A stretch of 64,000 nt of DNA from Planctomycetota bacterium (GTDB lineage Bacteria; Planctomycetota; Planctomycetia; Gemmatales; Gemmataceae). The stretch is from the NCBI GenBank assembly GCA_021413735.1, contig JAIOPV010000198.1:1-64000 (forward strand), written 5' to 3'. The notes under the pieces were generated by a model. That model had not been told where the DNA came from, did not search any database, and worked only from the letters and a program-made list of their open reading frames with translations. The stretch's first letter is position 1. Every line of letters starts with the position of its first letter. This document shows positions 24,898 to 33,843 of the stretch, one piece after another. A program made the position numbers and the translations under genes.

Positions 24898-26154
24898 ATG
24901 ACCCGTGCGGTTCTCTCCTGCTTCATCACGCTCGCGTTCACCTGCCAACTCATGGCTGACTGGCCGCAGTGGCGCGGTCCTGGTCGCGATGGTCACGCGG
25001 TGGGAACTCAGTTTCCGCAGACGTGGCCGGAACAACCGCCGAAACCGAAGTGGACTGCCAACCTTGGCCTCGGCTACTCGGGGGCAGCGATCACTCGCGG
25101 CAAGTTGTTCATTCACGCCCGCAACGACGACAAGAAAGAAGAACGTTGCCTGTGCCTCGACGCCGCGACCGGCAAGCAACTCTGGGAGATCTCGTACCCG
25201 TGCAAGTTCAAGGCACCCGATCCCACTGCCGGTAAAGGGCCGAACGCAACGCCAACCGTTGACCGCGACCGTGTCTACTTCTTCGGCCTCGGCGGAATGC
25301 TGACGTGTGCCGACTTCGACACGGGAAAGGTTCTCTGGCAGCACGATTGCGACAAGGAATACTGGGGCGTGAGGAAAACCAGCGACGGCGACGACGCATG
25401 GTTTCCGCCGTGCGGAGCGAGTGCATCGCCGCTCGTGGATGGCGACACGGTGATCGTTCCCATTGGCGGGAAGAAGGCCGGTGCGATGACCGGCTTCGAC
25501 CGCATCACAGGTAAGCTGCTCTGGTCCGCGTTGGAAGATCGCAGCAGTTACGCCTCACCGCTAATCGTGTCGCCGGGCGGTGTGAAGCAGATTGTCGGCT
25601 TCACGGGCACGCGAATGGTTGGGCTTCGCCATTCCGACCGCGATCTGCTGTGGGAGCATCCGTTCCCGACGCGGTACGAACAGACGATTGTGTCGCCGTT
25701 GGTGTGGAAGGATCTGGTGGTGTTCGGTGGCGAAGTGAAGCCGACGGTGGCCGTGAAGCTCACGAAAGACAATGACAGCGTGAAGAAGGAAGTGGCCTGG
25801 AAAAGTGACGACTTGAAGATGTACGTGTCGTCGCCGGTGCCGTTCGGCGACAATCTGATTGGCTTCGACTTCCGCACGGGCAAGCTGGTCTGCGTTAAGT
25901 TCGTGGACGGCTCAACCGCCTGGACATCGTCGGCAATGGGGACGAAGCACGTCTCGTTGGTGTTGGCGGGAGACGTGCTGCTTACGCTGACGCTGGATGG
26001 CGAATTGCGAGTGGCGAAAGTTTCAGCTGATGAGTATTTGGAGTTGGCGAAGTGGAAGGTGGCGGAGAAAGGGACTTATGCGCATCTCGTAGTGGTCGGC
26101 AACACGTTGTTCGTGAAAGGCCCCGAAACGCTGCTGTGCTATGAAATCAAGTAG
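24898..26154 (+). CDS. Secreted PQQ-like beta-propeller protein
   Basis: A 418-residue protein with a signal peptide (MTRAVLSCFITLAFTCQLMA) followed by the planctomycete DWPQWRGPGRDGHA opening and PQQ-like propeller blades (LDAATGKQLWEI, FDTGKVLWQHD, FDRITGKLLWS). It is not a clear quinoprotein dehydrogenase, because no catalytic Asp/calcium motif or cytochrome domain is seen. It starts 19 bp after eutB, so the two may be co-transcribed. Role probably binding or scaffolding in the periplasm. Confidence 0.85.
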   Translation: MTRAVLSCFITLAFTCQLMADWPQWRGPGRDGHAVGTQFPQTWPEQPPKPKWTANLGLGYSGAAITRGKLFIHARNDDKKEERCLCLDAATGKQLWEISYPCKFKAPDPTAGKGPNATPTVDRDRVYFFGLGGMLTCADFDTGKVLWQHDCDKEYWGVRKTSDGDDAWFPPCGASASPLVDGDTVIVPIGGKKAGAMTGFDRITGKLLWSALEDRSSYASPLIVSPGGVKQIVGFTGTRMVGLRHSDRDLLWEHPFPTRYEQTIVSPLVWKDLVVFGGEVKPTVAVKLTKDNDSVKKEVAWKSDDLKMYVSSPVPFGDNLIGFDFRTGKLVCVKFVDGSTAWTSSAMGTKHVSLVLAGDVLLTLTLDGELRVAKVSADEYLELAKWKVAEKGTYAHLVVVGNTLFVKGPETLLCYEIK

Positions 26155-26175
26155 GACCGGCTCTGCCGGAAGAAC

Positions 26176-27135
26176 ATGATGACCTCATATGCCTGTGATC
26201 TTGCCGCCGTTTGCGATGCCGCAGCCCGCATTGCTGGCGTCGTACACCACACGCCGGTCATGACATCCGAAACGCTCGATAGCCGAGCCGGGCGTCGCGT
26301 GTTCCTCAAGTGCGAGAACCTCCAGAAAGTCGGAGCGTTCAAGTATCGCGGTGCGTCGAACGCCGTGCGGAAACTCACCGTCGCCCAGGCCACTCGCGGT
26401 GTCGTCACGCATTCCAGCGGCAACCACGCGCAGGCTCTCGCGCTCGCCGCTCGCGTTCGCGGCATCCCCGCCTACATCGTCATGCCCAAAACTGCGCCAG
26501 CCGTGAAGAAGGCAGCGGTCGAAGGCTACGGCGGCATCGTCACGGAATGCGAACCGAATCTTGCCGCCCGCGAAGAAGCCGCTGCCGCCCTTGTGGCGAA
26601 AACCGGCGCGACGCTGATCCCACCGTTCGATCACGTTGATGTGATTGCGGGGCAGGGCACTGCTGCACTGGAATTGCTTGAAGATGTGCCGGACCTCGAT
26701 GCGCTCGTGACCCCCGTGGGCGGCGGGGGCTTGCTCGCGGGTTGTTGCATCGCGGCACAGGGCATGAAACCGACGATTCGCGTGTTCGGTGCGGAACCAC
26801 TCGGTGCCGACGACGCAGCGCGCTCCAAGGCGAAAGGTGAATGGCAGCCACAAACCGCACCGAACACCATAGCTGATGGCCTGCTCACCAGCACGGGGGA
26901 ATTGACGTGGCCCATCATTCGCGATCGCGTCGAACGGGTCTTCACGGTCAGCGATGACCAGATTCGCGCCGCGATGCGGTTCATCTGGGAACGCATGAAG
27001 TTGATCGTGGAACCGAGCGGAGCGGTGGGCGTCGCCGTGGTGCTGACGGACGAGTTCAAGGCACACGCAGACATCGGTTCGGTCGGCATCGTCATCAGCG
27101 GCGGCAACGTGAGCCTCGACAAACTCTACTGGTGA
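26176..27135 (+). CDS. PLP-dependent threonine/serine dehydratase or serine racemase
   Basis: A 319-residue fold-type II PLP enzyme. Lys56 in VGAFKYRGA forms the Schiff base, SSGNHAQALA binds substrate carboxylate, and VGGGGLLAG binds the cofactor phosphate. No ACT regulatory domain follows, which fits catabolic threonine dehydratase or serine racemase. It deaminates or racemises hydroxy-amino acids in the cytoplasm. It lies 21 bp after the PQQ gene. Substrate cannot be settled from sequence alone. Confidence 0.88.
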   Translation: MMTSYACDLAAVCDAAARIAGVVHHTPVMTSETLDSRAGRRVFLKCENLQKVGAFKYRGASNAVRKLTVAQATRGVVTHSSGNHAQALALAARVRGIPAYIVMPKTAPAVKKAAVEGYGGIVTECEPNLAAREEAAAALVAKTGATLIPPFDHVDVIAGQGTAALELLEDVPDLDALVTPVGGGGLLAGCCIAAQGMKPTIRVFGAEPLGADDAARSKAKGEWQPQTAPNTIADGLLTSTGELTWPIIRDRVERVFTVSDDQIRAAMRFIWERMKLIVEPSGAVGVAVVLTDEFKAHADIGSVGIVISGGNVSLDKLYW

Positions 27136-27310
27136 GCGCAGGTTCATTTGTTTGCGGTTGCGTCTACCACAAATTGGCATCTCCAATAAGCTAATAGTTC
27201 TCTCCCAGTCCGTCGCGCATTCGTATTGGAACCGGGGCAGACTTCCCCGAATCCATCGCCCTCACAACGCCCAATGTGGCGAGTGCTGATCGACCACCAG
27301 GAGGCATCTG

Positions 27311-30300
27311 TTGGCCGCTCCAAACCCCTCCCGTGGACGTTGGCATTTCCTTCTCGCTCCGGCGCTGGCGATCATCAACCGTCTGCGATACACGCAAAAA
27401 TTCCTGCTCATTAGTCTCCTCTTCGCGCTGCCGCTCGTTTTGGTGATGTATCTGCTCATCACCGAGATGAATGAGCGGATCGCGTTCACTCAAAAGGAAC
27501 TGGAAGGCACGAAGTACCTGCGACCGCTTCGCACGCTCTACGAGAATGTCGCGCAGAGTCGTGCGCTCTCACGCGAATACACGGCTGGAAAGGTGGCACT
27601 GCGGCCCGAGTTGATTCGCAAGCAGGCTGAGATCGAAGCTGACTTCGCTGTGCTTCAGTCCACTGAAAATGAACTCGGGCGTGGGCTGAAGACCGGCACG
27701 AAGTACGACGCATTGCGCGAGAACTGGCGCTTCCTTCGCGAGAAGTTACTGCAATTCGAAGCGACCAACTGCGACGATCTCCACACGCAACTCCTCGCCG
27801 ACATTCGCGGATTGGCATTACACGCTGGCGATATGTCGAACCTGATCCTCGATCCTGATCTCAACAGCTATTACTTGATGGATTCGGTGTTACTAAAGCT
27901 TCCGCAAAGTCAGGCACTCACGGTCGAACTGCGCGCGCTCGGTCGGCAATCGCTGACGCCTGGGGCCACACTCACCGCCGAACAAAAAGCCGAGTTCGTT
28001 CGGCTCGTCGGGCTGATCCGAGCGAATGCCGAAGAGACCCGTAACGGGATGCAGACAGCCTTCAGGAACGACGCCTCGAACACACTGAGCCGACCGCTCG
28101 AAGATCCGTTGCGGCGCTGGCTCGCCGAGACGGATTCGCTGCTTCGCGCAACCGAGGCCGGGGCGATCAATTCTCGCACTGTGACAGTCTCGCCGGAAGA
28201 CTACGACCGCCTCGCACGGGGCAGCCTCGAAGCGAACTTCAGTCTTTGGGATCGCGCGATCTCAGACCTCGACGGCCTCTTGCGGGCCAGACGTGAGGGC
28301 TTCGTGCTGAAGAAAGTCCTCGTGATCTGCGCGACAATCGCGGCGCTGTTGCTCGTGGCGTATCTGTGGGTCGCGTTTTATGCCAGCGTGATGCGCACAG
28401 TCACCCGACTTCGAGAAGCATCCGATCGGATGATCGGCGGCTCCATCGACCACATCGTGACGCTCGAAACTCGCGATGAACTCGGGCAAGTCGCGACGTC
28501 GTTCAACAACATCGCGATCAAGCTCCGTGAGGAGTGGATGCAGGCCCGCGAAGAAAGCGGTCGTGCACGAACCGCTGAGGTCGCACTTCGCGAAGCTGAG
28601 GCACGCTACCGCACGATCTTCGAGAATGCAATCGAGGGCATCTTTCAGACGACGCCTGCAGGCCGCTATCTGTGCGCCAACCCGGCGCTGGCTCGCATCT
28701 ACGGATACGCTTCAGTCGAGGAACTGCACGCGAGTTTCACCAGCATCGGGCGTCAACTCTATGTCGATCCCAACCGCCGTGCCGAGTTCATCCGGCTGTT
28801 GGAGGAAAGCGACACACTCTCGAACTTCGAGTCTGAGATCCGACGCAAGGATGGCAGCATCGTCTGGATTCGCGAGAAGGCTCGCGTCGTTCGTGATGCG
28901 AAAGGGAACGTGCAATACTACGAGGGGGCGGTCGAAGACATCACGGAGCGCAAGATCGCCGAGGAATCTTTGCAGGCAGCACGCGAATCAGCCGAAACCG
29001 CCAACCTCGCCAAGAGCGTGTTCCTCGCGACGATGAGTCATGAAATCCGCACGCCGTTGAATGCCGTACTCGGCATGGCATCGTTGTTGCAAGATACCGA
29101 CCTCACGGAACAGCAGCAGGAGTTCGCTCGCGTCATCCGCACCAGCGGCGAGGCACTTCTCGGCGTCATCAACGATATCCTCGATTTCTCGAAGATCGAA
29201 GCCGGCCACCTCGAACTGGAACGCGAAGCATTCGACCTGCGTGCGTGCGTCGAGGGAGCCACCGATGTGATCGCCGTGCGCGGTTCCGAGAAGGGGTTGG
29301 AACTGGCTTCGCAACTTGCCTCGGGAGTTCCCGCGTGGGTTGTCGGCGACGTCACGCGAGTTCGGCAGATCCTCATCAATCTCCTCAGCAACGCAGTCAA
29401 GTTCACAGAGCGCGGCGAGGTTGTGGTCACGGTCGAAGCAGTGCCAACCGACAACGACCAGTTCGAGATCACGTTCGCAGTGCGGGACTCGGGCATTGGC
29501 ATTCCGCCGGATCGAATGTCGCGGCTGTTCCGTTCGTTCAGTCAGGTCGATGCTTCGACCACGCGGAAGTACGGCGGAACAGGTCTTGGGCTGGCGATCA
29601 GCAAAAAGCTCGCGGAGTTGATGGGCGGTCGCATGTGGGCAACGAGCGAGGTTGGTCGTGGTTCCATCTTCTCGTTCGCGATTGTGGTGCCTGCCGCCCC
29701 GGCTCCGGAAACACCGAAAGAGAACGCCGCCGATCTCGAAGCGATCGTGAGCAAGCGGCTCCTCGTCGTGGATGACAGCGAGACCAATCGCCGTATCGTG
29801 ACTCTCGTCACGCAAGGTTGGGGCTTCACGACGCGCAATACCGGCTCTCCGCTCGAAGCATTACGCTGGCTCGACTCGGGCGAAGAATTCGACCTCGCGC
29901 TTCTCGACATCGCGATGCCCGAAATGGACGGCATAGCGCTGGCGTCCGCGATTCGCAAGAAAGAAGGGCGAACCGGTCGGATGCCGCTCGTCGCGTTTAC
30001 TTCGCTTACCCGCCGAGAGGCGATGGGGGACCGCCGCGAGTTCGACGCATTCGTGACCAAGCCTCTGAAGCCTGCGGCGCTCCTCGAAGTGCTGCTCGCA
30101 CTGCTCACCGGGCGAGATGTTCAACGTGCCGATCGCCGAATGAAATCGGAATTCGATGCCACGCTCGGCAAGCGATTTCCGTTGCGGCTTCTCGTGGCTG
30201 AGGATGTGCCGGTGAATCAGCAAATGATGCGCGTGATGCTCGGACGGATGGCGTATGATGCGGATTTCGCCGATAATGGCGTTGAGGTTCTTCGCGCGAT

Positions 30301-30991
30301 GGAACGCCGTGAATACGATCTGATTTTCATGGACATGCAGATGCCGGAGATGGACGGTCTGGAGTGTTCCGGGGTGATCCGGCGTCAGAAACGCGAGAAG
30401 CAACTGGCTATCGTTGCGCTGACCGCGAATGTCAGTATGGAGGATGCGCAGCGGTGTAAGGCTGCGGGTATGGACGACTTCCTGACGAAACCGATCAAGC
30501 CGCTCGAACTGCGAAAGTGTCTGGAAGAGTGGGGCGGGAGGCTTTCGCCACTGGCGGTTGAGAAACCGGTTGAAGCAACCCCGATCCCGGTTGTCGCTCC
30601 GCAGCCAACGCCACAACAACCACCCGTGGCAGATCAATACCCACTGATGGACGAGGTAACGCTGGCCGACCTTCGCGATCTGGACGAGGGTGAACCTGGA
30701 CTGCTCCAGAGCTTCGTCGATGGCTTCCGGAAGGCCGTCGACGAACACCTTCCGCTGATTCGGAAGGCGATCGCGGATGGAAACGCAGAGGAACTCTGGC
30801 ACCTTGCCCATCGGCTGCGTGGAACTGCGGCGAATGTTGGAGCGGGCGGAGTGGCGGAACGGTGTGCCGCTCTGGAGAAGTTGGGGCGAGCGGGAGAGTT
30901 GGCTCGGGCGTCGGGATTCGTCGAGGAGTTGGAGACGCGGTTCCACCGAACCATAATCGTGTTCGCTGAGCTGGGAGTCAGCAAGCCATGA
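27311..30991 (+). CDS. Hybrid sensor histidine kinase with two receivers and HPt
   Basis: A 1226-residue membrane sensor. Start TTG 27311 is supported by AGGAGG seven bases upstream. Order: TM1 (about 31-51), a periplasmic sensor region of about 285 residues, TM2 (about 336-358), HAMP, PAS (about 435-555), HisKA with H577 in SHEIRTPLN, HATPase_c with GTGLGLAISKKL, receiver 1 with D866, receiver 2 with D1008, and a C-terminal HPt with H1167 (LAHRLRGTAANVG). This makes a complete phosphorelay in one chain. Its stop overlaps the next start (ATGA), so the receiver-kinase downstream is the likely output. Confidence 0.95.
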   Translation: MAAPNPSRGRWHFLLAPALAIINRLRYTQKFLLISLLFALPLVLVMYLLITEMNERIAFTQKELEGTKYLRPLRTLYENVAQSRALSREYTAGKVALRPELIRKQAEIEADFAVLQSTENELGRGLKTGTKYDALRENWRFLREKLLQFEATNCDDLHTQLLADIRGLALHAGDMSNLILDPDLNSYYLMDSVLLKLPQSQALTVELRALGRQSLTPGATLTAEQKAEFVRLVGLIRANAEETRNGMQTAFRNDASNTLSRPLEDPLRRWLAETDSLLRATEAGAINSRTVTVSPEDYDRLARGSLEANFSLWDRAISDLDGLLRARREGFVLKKVLVICATIAALLLVAYLWVAFYASVMRTVTRLREASDRMIGGSIDHIVTLETRDELGQVATSFNNIAIKLREEWMQAREESGRARTAEVALREAEARYRTIFENAIEGIFQTTPAGRYLCANPALARIYGYASVEELHASFTSIGRQLYVDPNRRAEFIRLLEESDTLSNFESEIRRKDGSIVWIREKARVVRDAKGNVQYYEGAVEDITERKIAEESLQAARESAETANLAKSVFLATMSHEIRTPLNAVLGMASLLQDTDLTEQQQEFARVIRTSGEALLGVINDILDFSKIEAGHLELEREAFDLRACVEGATDVIAVRGSEKGLELASQLASGVPAWVVGDVTRVRQILINLLSNAVKFTERGEVVVTVEAVPTDNDQFEITFAVRDSGIGIPPDRMSRLFRSFSQVDASTTRKYGGTGLGLAISKKLAELMGGRMWATSEVGRGSIFSFAIVVPAAPAPETPKENAADLEAIVSKRLLVVDDSETNRRIVTLVTQGWGFTTRNTGSPLEALRWLDSGEEFDLALLDIAMPEMDGIALASAIRKKEGRTGRMPLVAFTSLTRREAMGDRREFDAFVTKPLKPAALLEVLLALLTGRDVQRADRRMKSEFDATLGKRFPLRLLVAEDVPVNQQMMRVMLGRMAYDADFADNGVEVLRAMERREYDLIFMDMQMPEMDGLECSGVIRRQKREKQLAIVALTANVSMEDAQRCKAAGMDDFLTKPIKPLELRKCLEEWGGRLSPLAVEKPVEATPIPVVAPQPTPQQPPVADQYPLMDEVTLADLRDLDEGEPGLLQSFVDGFRKAVDEHLPLIRKAIADGNAEELWHLAHRLRGTAANVGAGGVAERCAALEKLGRAGELARASGFVEELETRFHRTIIVFAELGVSKP

Positions 30992-32421
30992 GCGAAGTAA
31001 CCACTGTGCCGGGCGTTGTGCTGATTGCCGATGATAATCCCGAAGCGCGCCGGATGCTTGATGTCCGCGTGAAGCGGGAAGGGCATCGCACCATCATGGT
31101 GGAGAACGGGCAGGAGGCGCTCGATGTGCTATCCCGTGAACTCGTCGATGTGATTTTGCTGGATATTGAGATGCCGGTGTTGAACGGCTACGCTGTTCTG
31201 GCTGCGGTGCGCGGCGATCCACTGTTGGCTCACATTCCCGTGCTCATCATCTCGGGCGGTGGCGATCAGGACGACGTTATCCGCTGCATCGAGATGGGGG
31301 CGGTCGATTATCTGCCGAAGCCGTTCAACCAGGCGATCCTTCGCGCTCGTATCAGTTCGTGCATCGCCCAGAAGAGGCAACGCGATCAGGAACGGTCGGC
31401 TCTTCCGCCTAGTCCGCCGAATCCACCGTCCGAATCTATCACGGTCTCGATCCCAGGCGGATCCACCTGGCAAATACCGTCAGAGCGGTCTGCGGGTCCC
31501 GCCTACCGCCCTGTGCCGAGGGGCACTGTCCCAGCCCAGCTTGGCCGGATCACTCTCGGTCGGCTCCTCGGCACTGGCGGGATGGGTGAAGTGTATCTCG
31601 GTCATCACGAACTGCTCGATTTGCAGGTCGCGGTGAAGTTGATGCGCCCCGAACTCACGGCCATGCCCAATGCGCGCGAACGATTGCTGCGTGAGGCTCG
31701 TCTCGCGGCTCGGCTCGCCCACCGACACATCGTGCGGCTGCTCGAAGTCGGAGAAACCGAGAACGGTGTTCACCTCGCATTCGAGTACATCAGCGGCGGC
31801 ACGCTGGCCGAGATGCTCAATCGCCAACCCTCGCGTCAACTGCCGATCGCAACTGCGATTCGCATTACCACGCAGGTCGCAGCGGCGCTGGCTGCTGCGA
31901 ATGCTCTGGGCATCATTCACCGAGATATCAAGCCCGCGAACTTGCTTCTCACGCCCGAGGGGGAAGTGCGGGTCGGCGATTTCGGCCTTGCGAAACAGGA
32001 ACTCGCGAAGGCGGTTGCCGACTCGCTTTCGACGATGGATGGGATTGTGGTGGGCACACCGCTTTACATGGCACCCGAGCAACTTCTTCTGGGATCGCGG
32101 CTCGACGTGCGGACAGACTTGTACGCTCTCGGCGGCGTGCTCTACGAAATGCTCGTCGGACAAACTCCGTTCGGGAACGCGCTACCGGCCGCTCCGACAC
32201 TTGTGGGCGGCATGGGAGTCGGCCATGACATATTCCATCACATCACGCACACGACGCCGGTTCCTCCGAGTCGCTTCCGCCCAGACGTTCCGGAATGGCT
32301 GGATGCTCTGTGCTTGAAGCTCCTCGCCAAGTCACCAGATGATCGCTTCGCGTCGCCTGAAACGCTGCTCACGGCTCTGGTAATGGCGACACCCGTTTCT
32401 TCCGAGGCGACCAGGCCTTGA
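30988..32421 (+). CDS. Receiver domain fused to Ser/Thr protein kinase
   Basis: A 477-residue protein. The receiver (1-125) has D59 as phospho-acceptor (VILLDIEMP) and the FxKPF signature PKPFN. A proline-rich linker leads to a kinase (185-470) with GTGGMGEVY, K216, a canonical IHRDIKPAN loop (HRD 310-312), DFGLA and GTPLYMAPEQ. It would turn a histidine-aspartate phosphorelay signal into Ser/Thr phosphorylation in the cytoplasm. It overlaps the hybrid kinase by 4 bp. Confidence 0.95.
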   Translation: MSEVTTVPGVVLIADDNPEARRMLDVRVKREGHRTIMVENGQEALDVLSRELVDVILLDIEMPVLNGYAVLAAVRGDPLLAHIPVLIISGGGDQDDVIRCIEMGAVDYLPKPFNQAILRARISSCIAQKRQRDQERSALPPSPPNPPSESITVSIPGGSTWQIPSERSAGPAYRPVPRGTVPAQLGRITLGRLLGTGGMGEVYLGHHELLDLQVAVKLMRPELTAMPNARERLLREARLAARLAHRHIVRLLEVGETENGVHLAFEYISGGTLAEMLNRQPSRQLPIATAIRITTQVAAALAAANALGIIHRDIKPANLLLTPEGEVRVGDFGLAKQELAKAVADSLSTMDGIVVGTPLYMAPEQLLLGSRLDVRTDLYALGGVLYEMLVGQTPFGNALPAAPTLVGGMGVGHDIFHHITHTTPVPPSRFRPDVPEWLDALCLKLLAKSPDDRFASPETLLTALVMATPVSSEATRP

Positions 32422-32462
32422 CCGGGGATTCACTGATCAAGTCCGTTACGGAGGGATTCGCC

Positions 32463-33035
32463 GTGCCACCCCGCCGCTCGCCGTTCATCCTTCCGCCACC
32501 AGACGCGACGTTCGCGGCCATCGACTTCGAGACCGCCGACCACGGACCCGATAGCGCCTGTGCCATCGGGCTTGTGCGAGTCGAGGGTTCGCGCGTGGTC
32601 GGTCGCGAGAAAGTGCTGATTCGTCCGCCCCGGCCGCGTGTGCTGTTCTCGTGGCTTCATGGCATCACCTGGGACATGGTGAAGAACTCATCCGGCTTCG
32701 CGGAAGTGTGGCCGAGGCTCATGCCGCTGCTTGAAGGCGTCACGTTCCTCGCCGCTCACAATGCTCCGTTCGACCGTCGCGTGCTGGCTGCGTGCTGCGA
32801 AGCGAGTGGGCTGAGTTCACCGGCGCTGCCCTTCGTCTGCACCGTGCAACTCGCGAGACGCCGTTGGGGACTGAAGCCGAACGACCTTGCTTCGGTGTGT
32901 CGTCGTCTCGGCATCGGGCTGATTCACCACGACCCACTTTCAGATGCTGAGGCGAGTGCCCGCATTGTCATTGCTGCGGTTCAGCCGCAGAAGATCGCTG
33001 CTTCTGGCGTTCTGGGCGAGACAGCGAATTCGTGA
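32463..33035 (+). CDS. DnaQ-like 3'-5' exonuclease
   Basis: A 190-residue DEDD exonuclease. ExoI motif AAIDFETAD, ExoII AHNAPFDRRVL and an ExoIII-type HHDPLSDAEA (DEDDh) are present. It resembles Pol III epsilon-like nucleases without a polymerase partner. GTG 32463 is preferred because GGAGGG lies seven bases upstream; a TTG 45 bp earlier would overlap the receiver-kinase gene. It follows the signalling pair closely and probably shares their operon. Confidence 0.85.
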   Translation: MPPRRSPFILPPPDATFAAIDFETADHGPDSACAIGLVRVEGSRVVGREKVLIRPPRPRVLFSWLHGITWDMVKNSSGFAEVWPRLMPLLEGVTFLAAHNAPFDRRVLAACCEASGLSSPALPFVCTVQLARRRWGLKPNDLASVCRRLGIGLIHHDPLSDAEASARIVIAAVQPQKIAASGVLGETANS

Positions 33036-33189
33036 TGTCTGCGGGCACTCTGCGGACCGCAACGGTTGTAACAATCCCTTCAATTTCAGGCGATTCAGTT
33101 CGCGCCGCACCCGGCACGGCGAGTGCGTATTCACTCACATCGGCCCACAACCGGACTCACTGCGAGTCTCGAAACGCGAGGAATGAACG

Positions 33190-33342
33190 ATGATCCCGAA
33201 CAACATGCCCGCCGATCGCGACGCGAAATCGAACGCCTCGGACGATAGCCGCCCCTGCATTTTCCTGGATGCGGCGTATGATCCGACCGACGACTACGGC
33301 GACTGGTGGCTCGATCTTGGCTCGGTACATTTGCCAGCGTGA
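33190..33342 (+). CDS. Small acidic protein (50 aa)
   Basis: A 50-codon frame beginning MIPNNMPADRDAKSN and ending DYGDWWLDLGSVHLPA. It is acidic, with an aromatic C-terminus and codon use like neighbouring genes. The preceding GAGGAATGAACG offers a possible ribosome site. No family recognised. Confidence 0.4.
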   Translation: MIPNNMPADRDAKSNASDDSRPCIFLDAAYDPTDDYGDWWLDLGSVHLPA

Positions 33343-33436
33343 CACCCGGTAAGGTTTTCAGACCGATTGGAGTTCTTACCCCGCCGGCAGCGAGTTGCGA
33401 CGACCCAAACCCCCGATCTTCTCTGGAGCCGATAGC

Positions 33437-33634
33437 ATGGACCGCACAATCGACACCCTGACTGCACTGCTCCTCGATCCGTTCCTCACGCACGACGAGG
33501 CACAGCGGGAAGCGGCTGCGACCTATCGACGCGTGCCGACGAAATCGGAGCCGTCAACGTTGCGTCGGTCTGCTCGAACGCGGTTCTGCGATGATGAAGC
33601 GGCTCGGTTTTCGGAGCGCTGCGACTTGAACTAA
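33437..33634 (+). CDS. Doubtful small ORF
   Basis: From ATG 33437 the first 30 residues (MDRTIDTLTALLLDPFLTHD, then EAQREAAATYRR) look like a real amphipathic protein. After that the frame becomes Arg/Ser-rich and less credible, so a frameshift is possible. Kept as a low-confidence candidate. Confidence 0.25.
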   Translation: MDRTIDTLTALLLDPFLTHDEAQREAAATYRRVPTKSEPSTLRRSARTRFCDDEAARFSERCDLN

Positions 33635-33721
33635 TCCGGATCGCGGGACGAGAATTGGTCGAAGAAGCAGGCACACTTCGGTGTGCCTGCTTTTTTGTAT
33701 TTTGGCAATGAGGGGCATCGA

Positions 33722-33830
33722 GGTAGGGTGGGTCGAGACCGGCTTTGCGGTCGAGCCCCACCACAACCGATGCGAATGTCTGGGGTTCATGGTGGGGCTC
33801 GTCGCGAAGCGCGACTCGACCCACCCTACC
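33722..33830. repeat. Composite palindromic (REP/BIME-like) element
   Basis: Outer arms GGTAGGGTGGGTCGA (33722-33736) and TCGACCCACCCTACC (33816-33830) pair perfectly. Inner arms CGAGCCCCACCA (33752-33763) and TGGTGGGGCTCG (33790-33801) also pair. Between them are two small hairpins, GACCG...CGGTC and GTCGCG-AAG-CGCGAC. The whole folds into a multi-arm structure in the gap between convergent genes. Confidence 0.8.
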
Positions 33831-33843
33831 AAAACCTGTGCGG

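Noticed and set aside
29861-30946. Minus-strand frame of about 361 codons
   Set aside because: Antisense to the receiver and HPt domains of the hybrid histidine kinase.
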